From: Tetrahymena elliotti 4EA
Lineage: Eukaryota; Ciliophora; Oligohymenophorea; Hymenostomatida; Tetrahymenidae
Direction of reading: 5' to 3'
DNA length: 64,000 nucleotides
NCBI GenBank assembly: GCA_000231825.2
Contig: JH720304.1
Coordinates: 1,133,068-1,197,067, forward strand
Shown here: piece after piece, positions 49,317 to 60,074 of the stretch
Layout of the letters: every line of letters starts with the position of its first letter
Position numbering within the stretch: position 1 is the first letter of the stretch
Made by a program: the position numbers and the translations under genes
The notes under the pieces: generated by a model
Database searches by the model: none
What the model saw: the letters and a program-made list of their open reading frames with translations, nothing else
Told to the model about the DNA's origin: nothing

Positions 49317-52194
49317 ATGTATAAAAGAGAAACTAGGAATAGGCTTTGCGAACTTCTTATCCTATTAGGTTAGGAAGAAAAGTATCTAGAAGATTACAGA
49401 TAAGTTTTATGCTCAGAATAAGATTTTGAGCCATTTAGTGCATTTAAAAGAATAGATAGAAAAAGATAAGGTTATATTCTTGCATAAGATATTTAAGATT
49501 TTCTGACTTCGAATGGAGCGTTTTATGAATTGAGAGACTGTTAAACATATATTTACTAATATGATATTGATCTAGATAATAAGCTTTCTTACATGGAGTA
49601 AATTTTGTTGCAAAACATTCCTCACTCATTTTTTACATTTACTTCATAAATATTATAGATTTTTAAAATCATTACTTCCGTTTGATAACCCTGAACTAAG
49701 ATAGGATGTTACTTAAAGGCCATCATATGAAATAGAACCAGATGATTTACTTCCATACGATGTTGAAAATGCACTACTTAAATTTATTGAAAAGTAAACA
49801 GAATTAAGCATAAATCATTTTTAATTTGATAATAAAACTATAATCTAAAACAAACTCAAATATGTAGCAAAAAAATGTTATAAAATTTAAAAATGGCTTG
49901 AGAAATGGTTAAACTTGTGAAAAAAAATAAAAATTGGAAATTTTTAGGCTTTATAAAATAACTTTTTTAAGTTTTTTCACTCTAAATTATTTATTGAAAA
50001 AATAAAGTTTATTAGAATTATTTATGAAATATTATATTTTATTAACAAATATAGGGATATATACATAAATAAAAAGATCGAGAATCATAAAATCTTACTT
50101 CATAAATGCAGTGGCTTTAGTGCTAAAGATGCATTTGCAAGAATAGATAGAAGCAATGAAGGAGATATTAATTTTACAAACTTATCAGAATATATGACTG
50201 ATTGTGGTTGTGACCTAGAAAATCAAGAAGATTTAATCATTAATATATTAAGGAGGTTAGACAGAGATGATGATGGTAGATTAAATCTTGCTGAATTTAT
50301 CCTTGGTATACAGCCTCTTCAAATAAACCTAGAAAGACTTAATAAAAGAAATAACGATACAAGTATTTTGGAAAAGCAGCTCAATCAAAGTGTAAAAAAC
50401 TTAATCTAAAAATTAAACCTAGAAATAAGATTGAACAAACAGTCTTATCATTCATTTATAACAAAGAAATTTCATCCTATTTCAAAAATATTTAGGTTAT
50501 TAATATAAAATCTACCACAAAATCAATACTAAAATTCTTTTAAATGGCTTATTTTTGATTTGAATAAATATTTTGCACCAAAAAAATCAAAAAAATGATT
50601 TAAAGAATAGAAATCAATTCTTATATTTTTGAATTTATTTTTAGAAAATGCAAACATATTTTCAAGATATTTTTTAATAAAAATGTTAATGTTTATACTT
50701 TGAAATATGAATGATTTGAAATATTAAATTTGATTTTTTTAAATAATTTATTAAAAATAAAGACAGCTTCCGCTTTGAATAGGAGTATAATAAATAAGAG
50801 TATTTTAAATAAGAGCACAAATGCTTAGCAAGTGTCAACGAATGCTCTTAATAATAGTTAATTATATGGAGGGAAAGATGCTTCTCAATTAGATTTAACT
50901 TACTCAAGAACAATAAATAATTTAATGAACAGCCATACTTTTAATAAGAATCTTATCCTTGAAAAGCTTTAAAGCAAAAATAACTAGACTAATACTGGAT
51001 TTCGAAATTTTGTGTAAGAAAATAAAAAAGTAGACTTTAATGTGAGAAAGAATAGGAGTTTTTCTAATATTGATAAAGAAGAATTAACGACTCCTTCTCT
51101 TGTACTTAAATAAGATAAATTCTTTAAAAAGAAGGGAATAACAAAATATATGAACTCTGAGGTTTTTAAATAACTGAAAGAATTGATTTTGATATTCAGA
51201 GAAATCATTAATTTTGAAAAAGAAATTGAACTTTGTAAATAAAATTTAGCATTGTGTCCTGATTTCAACCTTCAAGATGCATACAGAGTCTTTGATTCAT
51301 AAAATAAAGGACTTGTTACTCAATCTGAATTTCAAGAGACCCTTTCTTCTTTGAACATCTTCTATAACATTGAAGATATATTTTTGTTTTATAGGAAATT
51401 TGACAAAGATCATGATGGGCGTTTGAGGTAAATTTTATTAAACATTAACTAATATTAATTCAAATTAAACTAACTAAAGGTTTTCTGATTTTATAGATGC
51501 TTTTTTACCAAAACAAAAAGAATATGCTAAAATGATAAATTGCAGATAGCCAATAAATAAATAAAACTTGCTTGAATATCATAGAGTAGATTTTATTTAT
51601 TTTTTTGTTTAATTTGCTTCTAATTCTTTATTTGTTTTTCATCTATTATTAATCAATACATGGGAATGAATCTTTTTGTAAAATTTTTTTTTTTTTGTGG
51701 TAAAATAAAATACAATCAATCTTCTAATCTTCTGGTTTTGAATAGTAAAATAAACTATCATAAAAAAACATACTTGAAAAATATACTGAAAGATTTATCT
51801 AAAAATTTTTTTATTTGAAAGGTATTTTAAAAAGAAACCAGATTGAATTTTGAAAAGCTTTTGGACAATCATCTGTAATATGGGTTTGCAATAGAAAGAA
51901 TGCTCTAAAATTTGCATGGGACTTATGAAAATTTTGAGTTATTAAGACTTTTTGAACTAATAGATTCAGATGATGATGGATACATATTATTCAATGATGT
52001 AAATTATTTTAATATTACATTTTTTATTGATTTATTTTAATAATTTTTAGCTCAGAAAATCAATTGAGTTATAAGGATTCTCTGTTAGTGAAAAAGAATT
52101 AGGGTATCTTTCTGATAGATTCTGTAATCTTTAGGAAGGAAGAATTCCATTTTAAATTTTTATTTAAGAATTAACACCTTAACTCTAATTCTGA
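49317..52194 (+). CDS. multi-EF-hand protein, 673 aa, seven exons
   Basis: Exons 49317-49597, 49659-49863, 49948-50391, 50763-51427, 51480-51585, 51822-51998 and 52051-52194 join in consistent phase to exactly 674 codons. Introns are 52-371 nt. The second donor (GTAGC at 49864) is the least certain. Seven EF-hand loops are readable: DRKRQGYI, DIDLDNKLSYME, DRSNEGDI, DRDDDGRLNLAE, DSQNKGLV, DKDHDGRLRFSD and DSDDDGYILFND. A degenerate eighth (CNLQEGRIPF) would make four pairs. The DIDLDNKL, DRDDDGRL, DKDHDGRL and DSDDDGYI loops keep the Asp ligands; others lack one or more. A Ser/Asn-rich linker separates the first four from the rest. The predicted role is a Ca2+ sensor or scaffold with no enzymatic domain. 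It has no membrane segment. Confidence 0.85.
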
Positions 52195-52793
52195 GTATTT
52201 CAATTTGCTAGTAGATTTAGTACCCAAATAATATTTAATTCAAAAAATATCAATGTTAAACATTCATATATTATATAAAAAATCATCATTTAAAAAGTTT
52301 TAAAAAAACTTATTGAAAAGATTAAAACTGTAAAAACTTCTAGATTATAAATTCAGTTATTTTTTCATTTATTCTAAAAAATTTATTTGATATTTACATA
52401 AAAGCAGAAAATAAAGATATTTTTAGTTTATCTACTTTTCTTTGTATCCTTTTTGAAACATGTAATTTCAATAAAGCTGTAGGAAATTATTAGTTGTTCT
52501 ATTATAAAATAATTTGTTCTCTATTAGATACGAATAAAATTTATATGATCATATAAAATGTTTACAAACTATGTATTTCAATTTAAAGATTGATTAAATA
52601 TCCGAAAAATATTTTGTTCAACAATTTGCTTAAGTAAAAAAAGTACATAAATTTTATAAAAAAGACTTACTTTATAAGGTATTGAAAATATCCTATTGAA
52701 TATTGAAAAGATAAATAACTAGTTGCACATAAAATAATATTTTAGATTTCTTTTTAGATTAATTAATAACAGTAATTTAAAATATTTTTTTGT
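52195..52793. other. convergent intergenic with CSL4 fragment
   Basis: The space between convergent EF-hand and CSL4 genes. It contains a decayed copy of the CSL4 3' end (see 52397-52512); the rest is AT-rich with no signal. Confidence 0.5.
52397..52512 (-). pseudogene. decayed duplicate of CSL4 last exon
   Basis: Plus-strand text AAGCAGAAAATAAAGATAT through CTACTTTTCTTT, and further on TTGTTCTATTA, matches the last CSL4 exon and its splice acceptor at 52803-52912. The first 45 nt are nearly identical; the middle has diverged. It lies about 400 bp beyond the functional exon in the same orientation. Confidence 0.75.
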
Positions 52794-53561
52794 TCACATT
52801 TAAGCAGAAAACAAAGATATATTTGGTTTAGCTACTTTTCTTTTTTCTTTTTATCCTGTTTATACACAAATCATTTCTTCCCAACTATAAGGGATCATAA
52901 GTTGTTCTATTACATATAAATTAAATTTAAATATATTAATTGGATAATAATTTACTTGATTCAGTATGCTTTGCAAATACAACTCCCAATTCATCTTCAT
53001 TTACTGAGAGATATAATTTTTATGAATCACCATATGATATCTTAATTATGATTAAAATGAATTGAAGAATCGATAAACAATAATTATTTTAAATGAATTA
53101 CAAATCTTGCTTTTATAATATCTCCTGGAATAAATTATTCCTCCATTTTTAAAATATCTAAATTAGTTTATCTAACATCTTATTTTCTAATAATTCCTTA
53201 TAAATTGTAGTTAATGACAGCATCTTCTACCATCATTATTTTGACTTCAACTTTATTGTCTCTTATTCTAAGAACCTGATTTTTAGTTAAAATAATGACT
53301 TTTCATTTACTATTCAATTCTAAAATATACCTTAGCAGTGACTATTGAACCTACTAATAAATTAGCTACTTTATTGCCTAAAGAAATAATACTTACTAAA
53401 TTATCTTTATCAATTTAACATTTTCCACAAATTGAAGCAAATACTTTGCCATTTTATTCATAACATCCTTATCCTGCAGTATATCTAACACCACTTCCTT
53501 AAGGTAAGCCTATTTATAATTGAAAAACTTCCTAAAATTTTAATTCTTCCTTTTGAATCAT
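52794..53561 (-). CDS. CSL4: exosome cap subunit CSL4 (EXOSC1), 200 aa
   Basis: Four exons (53331-53561, 53102-53275, 52956-53040, 52794-52906) with introns of 55, 61 and 49 nt join in phase to 201 codons. The N-terminal domain shows the CSL4 pattern PQGSGVRYTAGQGCYEQNGK. The S1 RNA-binding domain follows (GSIVTAKVLRIRDNKVEVKI, GIIRKQDVRQT, FIPGDIIKARFISYG, LYLSVNEDELGVVFA). The C-terminal zinc-ribbon region (IPYSWEEMIC) keeps only one of the Cys expected of the metal-binding version. CSL4 caps the RNA exosome, the 3'-5' RNA degradation and processing machine of nucleus and cytoplasm. The length is close to animal EXOSC1. I am confident of the family. Confidence 0.93.
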
Positions 53562-54905
53562 TACTCAAATGCTATCCAGGTAAATAAATGTTCATTTTAC
53601 TATATTTTTTTATTAGTTCCTTAAAATTATAATATCTTGTTTTTAATCAATAATTATTAAATTAGGCTAAATCTTTTGCTTTAGGTTCCTTTATAATTAA
53701 TTAAATAAGATCCAATAATTCTTGTCAATATACTTGGCTATATCCTTAAGAGTTAGAGGTTAATTAAATATTATATTAATTTCAAATATTCTTAACACCT
53801 TTTTTAAAAAAATATGAAAATATTTTTTTATATTTGTTTGGATTAATATTTTAGAAGAATACCATCAGAAATGACTATAAAATTTTGTCAATTATTCTAA
53901 ATAAATTTTTTAATTCTTTGATTATAATTAGGAAAACAAACACTATCTTTTGAAGTATTTAGATTTATTATTTTATTTAAAGATTAACATTAATCATTCA
54001 AATTAATTACTTTATTTATTTAAATTTTGCTTAAAATATTTTATCATTATTAAAGTGACTTATTGAGAATAACTAAGTCAAAAATTAATTCAAAGTTTCA
54101 CTTAAAATTAAATATTACAACAAACCTGGAATAAATAGTTGAAATAAATAAAGGAGATTTGATAATCTACAATAAGTTAAATCTTTAATTTTTTAGTAAT
54201 TTAAAATAATCAATTTTAGATGACTCAAAACAAGATTATATATTTGAGATTAAAAGGAAAAAGATTACAACAAAAAAACTTAAATTTTTAAGGTTTTAAG
54301 AATATTTTGTTTTAAATTTTATTTTAAGAAAAAGCTAAAAAATAGTTAAAAATTGATTAAATTCTTCAATAGGATAAAGAGACATTTTTTTAGTAAAAGA
54401 GGACCTAAATATTTTTGAAAAGTCTTTTAAAAATAAAATTTCTAATATTTATTTTAATGAATAGTAGTATTTTAGAGTAAAGTTTAATTTATTGTTAATG
54501 AAAAAAATAAATAAAGAACATGTTGAAGTGGAAGGGTAGTAGATGATAAATTTGTTATTTTAACTGATAGATATACTTAAATTTTTTAAAATAAAAAGAT
54601 TGACAAATTGAAAATAAATTAATCTAAAAAATCCAGCTCAAATTTAAGATAGAAAAAGTAAAATGAGTTTGATTATGCATGAATTTTTGTTTTTAATTTT
54701 TACAGTAGAAATAAAGATTAGCTTCCAGATGAATTCTTAGCTTGCAAAAATTGAAATAAAGAAATAGAATAAGCTTGATGTGCTTGCAATAACTTGTAAT
54801 AAGGGTTTGTTATCAAAAAGTAAAGATTTAATTATTAAGTATTTAATTTATAATTTTTCTTAACTTAATTAGCAGCTATTTATCTATCACAAATTATTAT
54901 TTCAA
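53562..54905. other. divergent intergenic region
   Basis: About 1.3 kb between divergent CSL4 and PH-domain genes; it should contain both promoters. I see no conserved motif, and no upstream exon of either gene is convincing. Confidence 0.5.
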
Positions 54906-56782
54906 ATGCATAAAAACTAAAGTATACAAGAAGATAAAGAGTAATAGTTTGCAAGACCTTTAGATAATCAATATGCTCGTTTTGATGTTAATGGCCTTAA
55001 AAATGATTTGAAATATGATAATCAAGACGAATTCGAGTATAACTATTAGAAAGATTACAATTTAAGTTCTGTTTAGGTTTCTTAAAAGTCATAATCTGGA
55101 AGTAAAAATAAACATATTTAAAGTCCAAACCAACAAAATGGGTATAGACAAGATGAAGTTCAAATAGCAGAAATTAGTTTTGATGAAAATGATGCGCTCG
55201 AATAATAAAAATAAAGTCCTATATTTTAAGGTCTGTCTAGCTATCCTACATAAACGGAAGAGACTAACTCCTATTTTAAGAATTATATAGCTTATTTGAA
55301 AAATAAAAATAATATTTCTGTTAGTTAAGACAAAAAAGAATAAAAGATGTAAAATCCAATATAAAACAAATTAAATGGGAATTATTAAAATATTTAATCT
55401 GTAAACTTATCTCCGATTTCTAAGATGTCTCATTAAAAAAGCTTAAGCACAGATTAATCTTAAGAAGAATAGGAAGAAGATAATAAGAGCGAAATATCAT
55501 AAATATAAAAATACATCAAAATGAAAAAAGAAGAACACTTAAGTCATCAAAGTGAAATGAGTAAATAAAATAAGATTGATTTCAACAATAACTCGCAAGA
55601 TCTAATTACATAAGATAACTTAGATTATGCAGAGTTTATTATTAAAAAAAAGCCAAAACTAACTTAACAAGCTTCCAACGAAAATCCTCCTATAAAAAAA
55701 GCTCTTATTTCTTAATTCTAAGAAGAAAATTAAATAAATAGTTAAAAAGCACTTTCTTAATAAGATGAAGAAGTAGAAGGTTACAAATAAAATTAGTCAA
55801 CTGAAGGTGAATTATTTGTAAGCAATGAAGAAGCTTTACAAAGTAATATAAATTTATTTAAAATATTATTTTGTTTAAATCTATTTTATTAAACAACGAA
55901 AGAAGCAGAAGAGTAAAAATTGTCTAACTACATATCTAAATAAGTCATTAGGCTTTCACTTTAAAATCAAAGTAAAATTTTTTTTTGAATTAAATTTCAA
56001 AAAAATGATTTAGTTAAATTAAATTAAATTTAAATGAATTATATTTAATTAATATTTAGAGAAAATATTGTTCTAAGGAGAGCTTTAAAAGTATAAGCCA
56101 GGATTAAATTATAATTTTATATCAAGATATATCACTTTGAATTTAGAGAGTATTAAATATTATAAAGATAGAGTGCATTCTAAATGTTATGAAGATAAAC
56201 CTTTATAAGTAATACCTATCTCTACAATATAATCAGTTTCTAAAGTTTAATTCTAAGTCCCTCTCCTACCTAAAGAAAAGCAAAGATAAAAAAGTCATTT
56301 GTAGAAACTTTACCCAGACAATCTAAGTAAAAATATAGTTGTTTATTACTTTGAAATAATTCTAGATAACTATGATAATAGAGTAGAGAATGACAGCTAA
56401 ATTGGAAATGTATTTTATTTCATAATATTTGGATTTATTAATTTATTTTATTAAAAATAAGAAAATTTAATACAACCACTTGATGCCTTAGGATAAATTA
56501 GATTCTTAAAGAAATGGAGGGTTAAATAAAAAAATCAAAGGTAAGTAATATAAAATATCTATTTGATATATATTTTAAATTTTATTATATTAAGATTTAA
56601 CCACTTGGTCTGGCAGAAGTCATGAGTGGTATGAATCAGAACAAAGGCTTTTGTTTTGCACTTAAGATAAATCAGTTTTAGAGACATGGATTGCTGTTTT
56701 AAATTGGATTATTTCTTTAAAAAAAGAGTAGAATATCTCTTCCTACTCTCTCTTGTATTCCACTGAAAAACTTGAAAATTGA
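54906..56782 (+). CDS. PH-domain protein with Q-rich N-terminus, 540 aa
   Basis: Five exons (54906-55842, 55903-55971, 56060-56409, 56462-56540, 56595-56782) with introns of 60, 88, 52 and 54 nt join to 541 codons. Residues 1-330 are polar and disordered, rich in Gln, Asn, Ser and Glu. From about 336 to 525 there is a pleckstrin-homology fold. Its first strand pair is GELQKYKPGLNYNFISRYI, followed by LNLESIKYYKD, PLQVIPISTI and a loop insert. The end is EWYESEQRLLFCTQDKSVLETWIAVLNWI, with the invariant Trp of the C-terminal helix. PH domains bind phosphoinositides or proteins at membranes; ligand specificity cannot be judged. There is no catalytic domain. Confidence 0.85.
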
Positions 56783-57402
56783 ATCATAAATATATAAGCA
56801 CCTATCCTACTCTACTAAATTAAAATTCTCAAACACCTTAATACAAATTTTCCCACAAAATAAACATAATAAACCATAAATTATTCCACTAAATGAATAT
56901 AAATATAAAAAATCTGTAATTAGTTATTTAACTTATTTGCAAATGTATATATCATATCTATCATTAGTTACTTATCAAAATGTTTTAAAGGAAATCTTCT
57001 ACTTTCCAAAATTTAAATATAATACAATTTATGTATCTTAAACAATTTAAAAAAAAAATATTGGAGTGAATAAAACAAAGTTTTTTAAATATTGATTTAG
57101 TAAATTGAAATAAAAAAACATATTTGTTTGCATTCAAACAGTTTATTTCTTAATAAATTTAATTTATGATAAGTATAAAGTAAATAAATTTAATCAGTTT
57201 TGTTGCATATTAAACTCTTTCTTTGATTTTTATGTAATTAATTGCTTATTACTTTATTCTAATTATGCACGAGGCTCAATAATTTTAAAATATTAATCTT
57301 AGTTTGCTTTTAAAAATTGTAATAAAACAACATATTTATTTGCATTCAAACATTTTATTTATAAATTTAACTTATATTAAGTAAACAAGTAAATAAATTT
57401 AA
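56783..57402. other. convergent intergenic with 3'-end duplication
   Basis: AT-rich 3' flanks. The second half is a tandem copy of the end of the neighbouring minus-strand gene (see 57112-57520). Confidence 0.55.
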
Positions 57403-57520
57403 TCAATTTTGCTGCATTTGTTAAACTCTTTCTTTGATTTCATCTAAGTACTTGCTTAAATTACTTTATTCTAATTGAACATAAGGCTCAATAATTTTTT
57501 AAAATTCAGGACTAAATTTG
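57112..57520. repeat. tandem duplication of a gene 3' end, two copies of about 200 bp
   Basis: Copy B (about 57322-57520) includes the last ~115 nt of the minus-strand gene plus 3' flank. Copy A (about 57112-57315) lies directly beyond it. Shared blocks include TTTGCATTCAAACA, AGTAAATAAATTTAATCA, TTAAACTCTTTCTTTGATTT, TTACTTTATTCTAATT and GGCTCAATAATTTT. Copy A still ends in a TGA at the same place and reads partly like the C-terminus, but it carries indels and substitutions. Confidence 0.85.
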
Positions 57521-59706
57521 CTATAGTTATCATTATTATAAGATTGAAGTTCTTCTAATAGAGTTTATGTGTAACACTCTGATCCATCATCAAAATTTTT
57601 ATCATAGTTGTTAAGGCTAAGACATAAAGAGATAATTTTTTAGTATTTTTCTAAAGAATATGTTTTATGAGAATCTGAGATAATTCTGAAAAAGACATTT
57701 TGTAGCTATTCTATTTCTTTTGATTGGATTTCTACTTCTTAAGATTGCTTTATTAGTTTAATTGTAAGTAGAACTATATCTTCACTTATATTTTTCAATT
57801 AAAAATTCATTAAATCTTCCAACTTTATCTATAATAATTTCAAGTTGTTATCTTTCCCTTCTAAAATATTAATATATTTCATTAAAAGAATCAAGAAATT
57901 TGCCTAAAGCTCATAACTTTATGAAAATATTTTAGCTTCTCCGTACAAAACAACAATTTTTTTCATAACTTCCATTACTTTTTAGGGATGCCTCTATTAG
58001 TTTTCAAGAAGGAAATTAATGAAATAACTTTAATTTTTAAGGTTGAATTTTTGAATATTGTCTGTTACTTAATTTAAGAAGTGCTCACCTTTCTAAAAAT
58101 AATCTGAAAATAATTAAGAAATAATATAGAGTAAAGGAATGATAACTTATTAATTATTTATATACTCAACATCTTTTATTTAACCATTTATTTAACTCTC
58201 TAAATTTGATTAAAATATTTCTAAAAATAACTAGGATTATTTATTATTTAAAATTTGATTAGATAATTCTTAGGATGAAGAAGCATTTTTATCTTATTAT
58301 TAATTCAAATCATTGGTTTTTTTCTAAATTAAAATATTGTTCACAATTTAAATTAAACTAAAAAGCATGTTTCTATCAAATTTTTAACTGTGAAGTGAGT
58401 AATAATTTTAAATAATTTATGTCAAGAAAATAATATCTTTGTTTGTTGACAGATTTTATTTATCAATTAAAGGTATTAGCTAAACAATTTGTTTATAAAT
58501 ATTGTGTAATTAAATAGTTTCTTACTGATAATCTAACCTCACAGTGTGTATGTATATTTAAGAGATCTCATTTATTATTTCAGACAAAAATATTTCTATT
58601 AATGGAGAATTTTTTAATTACACACTCTATAGCATAGAAGTAGCTATCTCTAGCTTTTATGAAGGAACTAAGTTAATTTCTTTTCTAAATTTAGGTTCTT
58701 TTTAAGTAGCATTTAATAAGAATATCCTTGTCAAAGCAGTTTTTGCTAGCTAAAAAAGTGGTTAATTAAAATCATAAATTCCTAGTTTACGAATCATATA
58801 CTCCTTTCTGTAAAATTTAGTTTTAGAAAGCAAATTAAAGTACACTTGCTCAATAAAACGAGAGACTTGTTATGGTTCTTCCTTCATGAACAAAATAAAA
58901 AAATTAAAAAGATAAGATATCTAATTATTGTTTAAGCTTTTAAATTTCTAACTAAAATATGTATCATAATTTTGATAATCAATCTTAAATTTATAATTGG
59001 TAGCTAAAGATATTTTTTGTGCATAATAAAGAATACAAGGTAGAAATTCTGATTATTTAAGTTCATCTATATCTTCATAATCTGCAAGCTTTTATTGAAT
59101 ATAATTAAAGCCAATTTTTTATATTAAAATCTCAGCCTCTTCTTTGTTAGACTCTAAAAGGATTAATACTGCTTACAAAATGTTGCTAAAATCATCATTA
59201 TTAATGCTATAAACTCTTGTTTTCAACTCTTTTTATATAAATTATAAAATTTTGTCATATAATATTTCTTATGATTCCAAATATTCAGATCTTAGAATTA
59301 TTTTTTGTAAAAGTATTGCTAAAGGAACAAGATTTAAATATTCAATAACAATCTTATCATTTTGTAAAAAATTTATCAATTCTTATATGTCTATTTCGTT
59401 ATATAAATCTAAATCTATAATAAATTAAAGAGCTATATAGTCCGTACATTTCTTAAACTAATCCTGAAGTATTTAAGAAGCCTGACCTTTAACTTTTAAG
59501 AAATGATCATCTTTAATATTTGCTTTTCTGGATTATTCCTACAAAAGTAGAGAGTAGTAGTAATAATGTGAATTTATATTTTTATAATTATATAAATTAG
59601 CTTCTTCAAAATGCTATTCTACATCAAAATTATTATCTAAGCTAACTTCTCTAGAATATATTTTCACCTTCTGTAAAGTTTTACTGCTAAAAAATCTTCT
59701 TAGCAT
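57403..59706 (-). CDS. predicted mitochondrial helical protein, 767 aa
   Basis: A single exon of 768 codons with no internal TGA. The N-terminus MLRRFFSSKTLQKVKIYSR has the Arg/Ser-rich, acid-free look of a mitochondrial targeting peptide. The rest is almost entirely alpha-helical and rich in Leu, Ile, Gln and Asn, with repeated short helices of the kind seen in helical-repeat (PPR-, OPR- or RAP-like) organelle proteins. I see no conserved PPR signature, RAP domain, metal site or membrane segment. A role in mitochondrial RNA metabolism or the mitoribosome is plausible but is inference only. The 3' end is duplicated just downstream. Confidence 0.8.
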
Positions 59707-60074
59707 CTATTTTGTTAAAAATCTTATATAATATCAAATGAGATCCCTAATTTATTTTATTTCGAATAAATATCTTTATAAAAAGATTTAGTAAATAAAT
59801 TTCAAAACATCAAATTGAATTACTTGATTCAATCTCTTATTGATAAAGATATAGTTTTTACTTTTTACAATCAAATAATATAAATACTTTTCAATTATAT
59901 TTCATCAAAATTAACTTCATAAATAAAAAAATCATTTTAAATTGATTTAAAAAAATGTTTAACCTTAAAAATGATTTTTGAATAGATTATTATTAATAAT
60001 TTATTTAAATTAATAATGTTATTAAATTCAATAAATAATAATACAAAAATAAAAAGAGCTTTGAATAATTTAAA
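59707..60074. other. intergenic, no gene seen
   Basis: AT-rich. It lies between two minus-strand genes and would hold the promoter of the mitochondrial-protein gene. Confidence 0.5.

Noticed and set aside
50984..51268. 94-codon minus-strand frame
   Set aside because: Antisense to exon 4 of the EF-hand gene.
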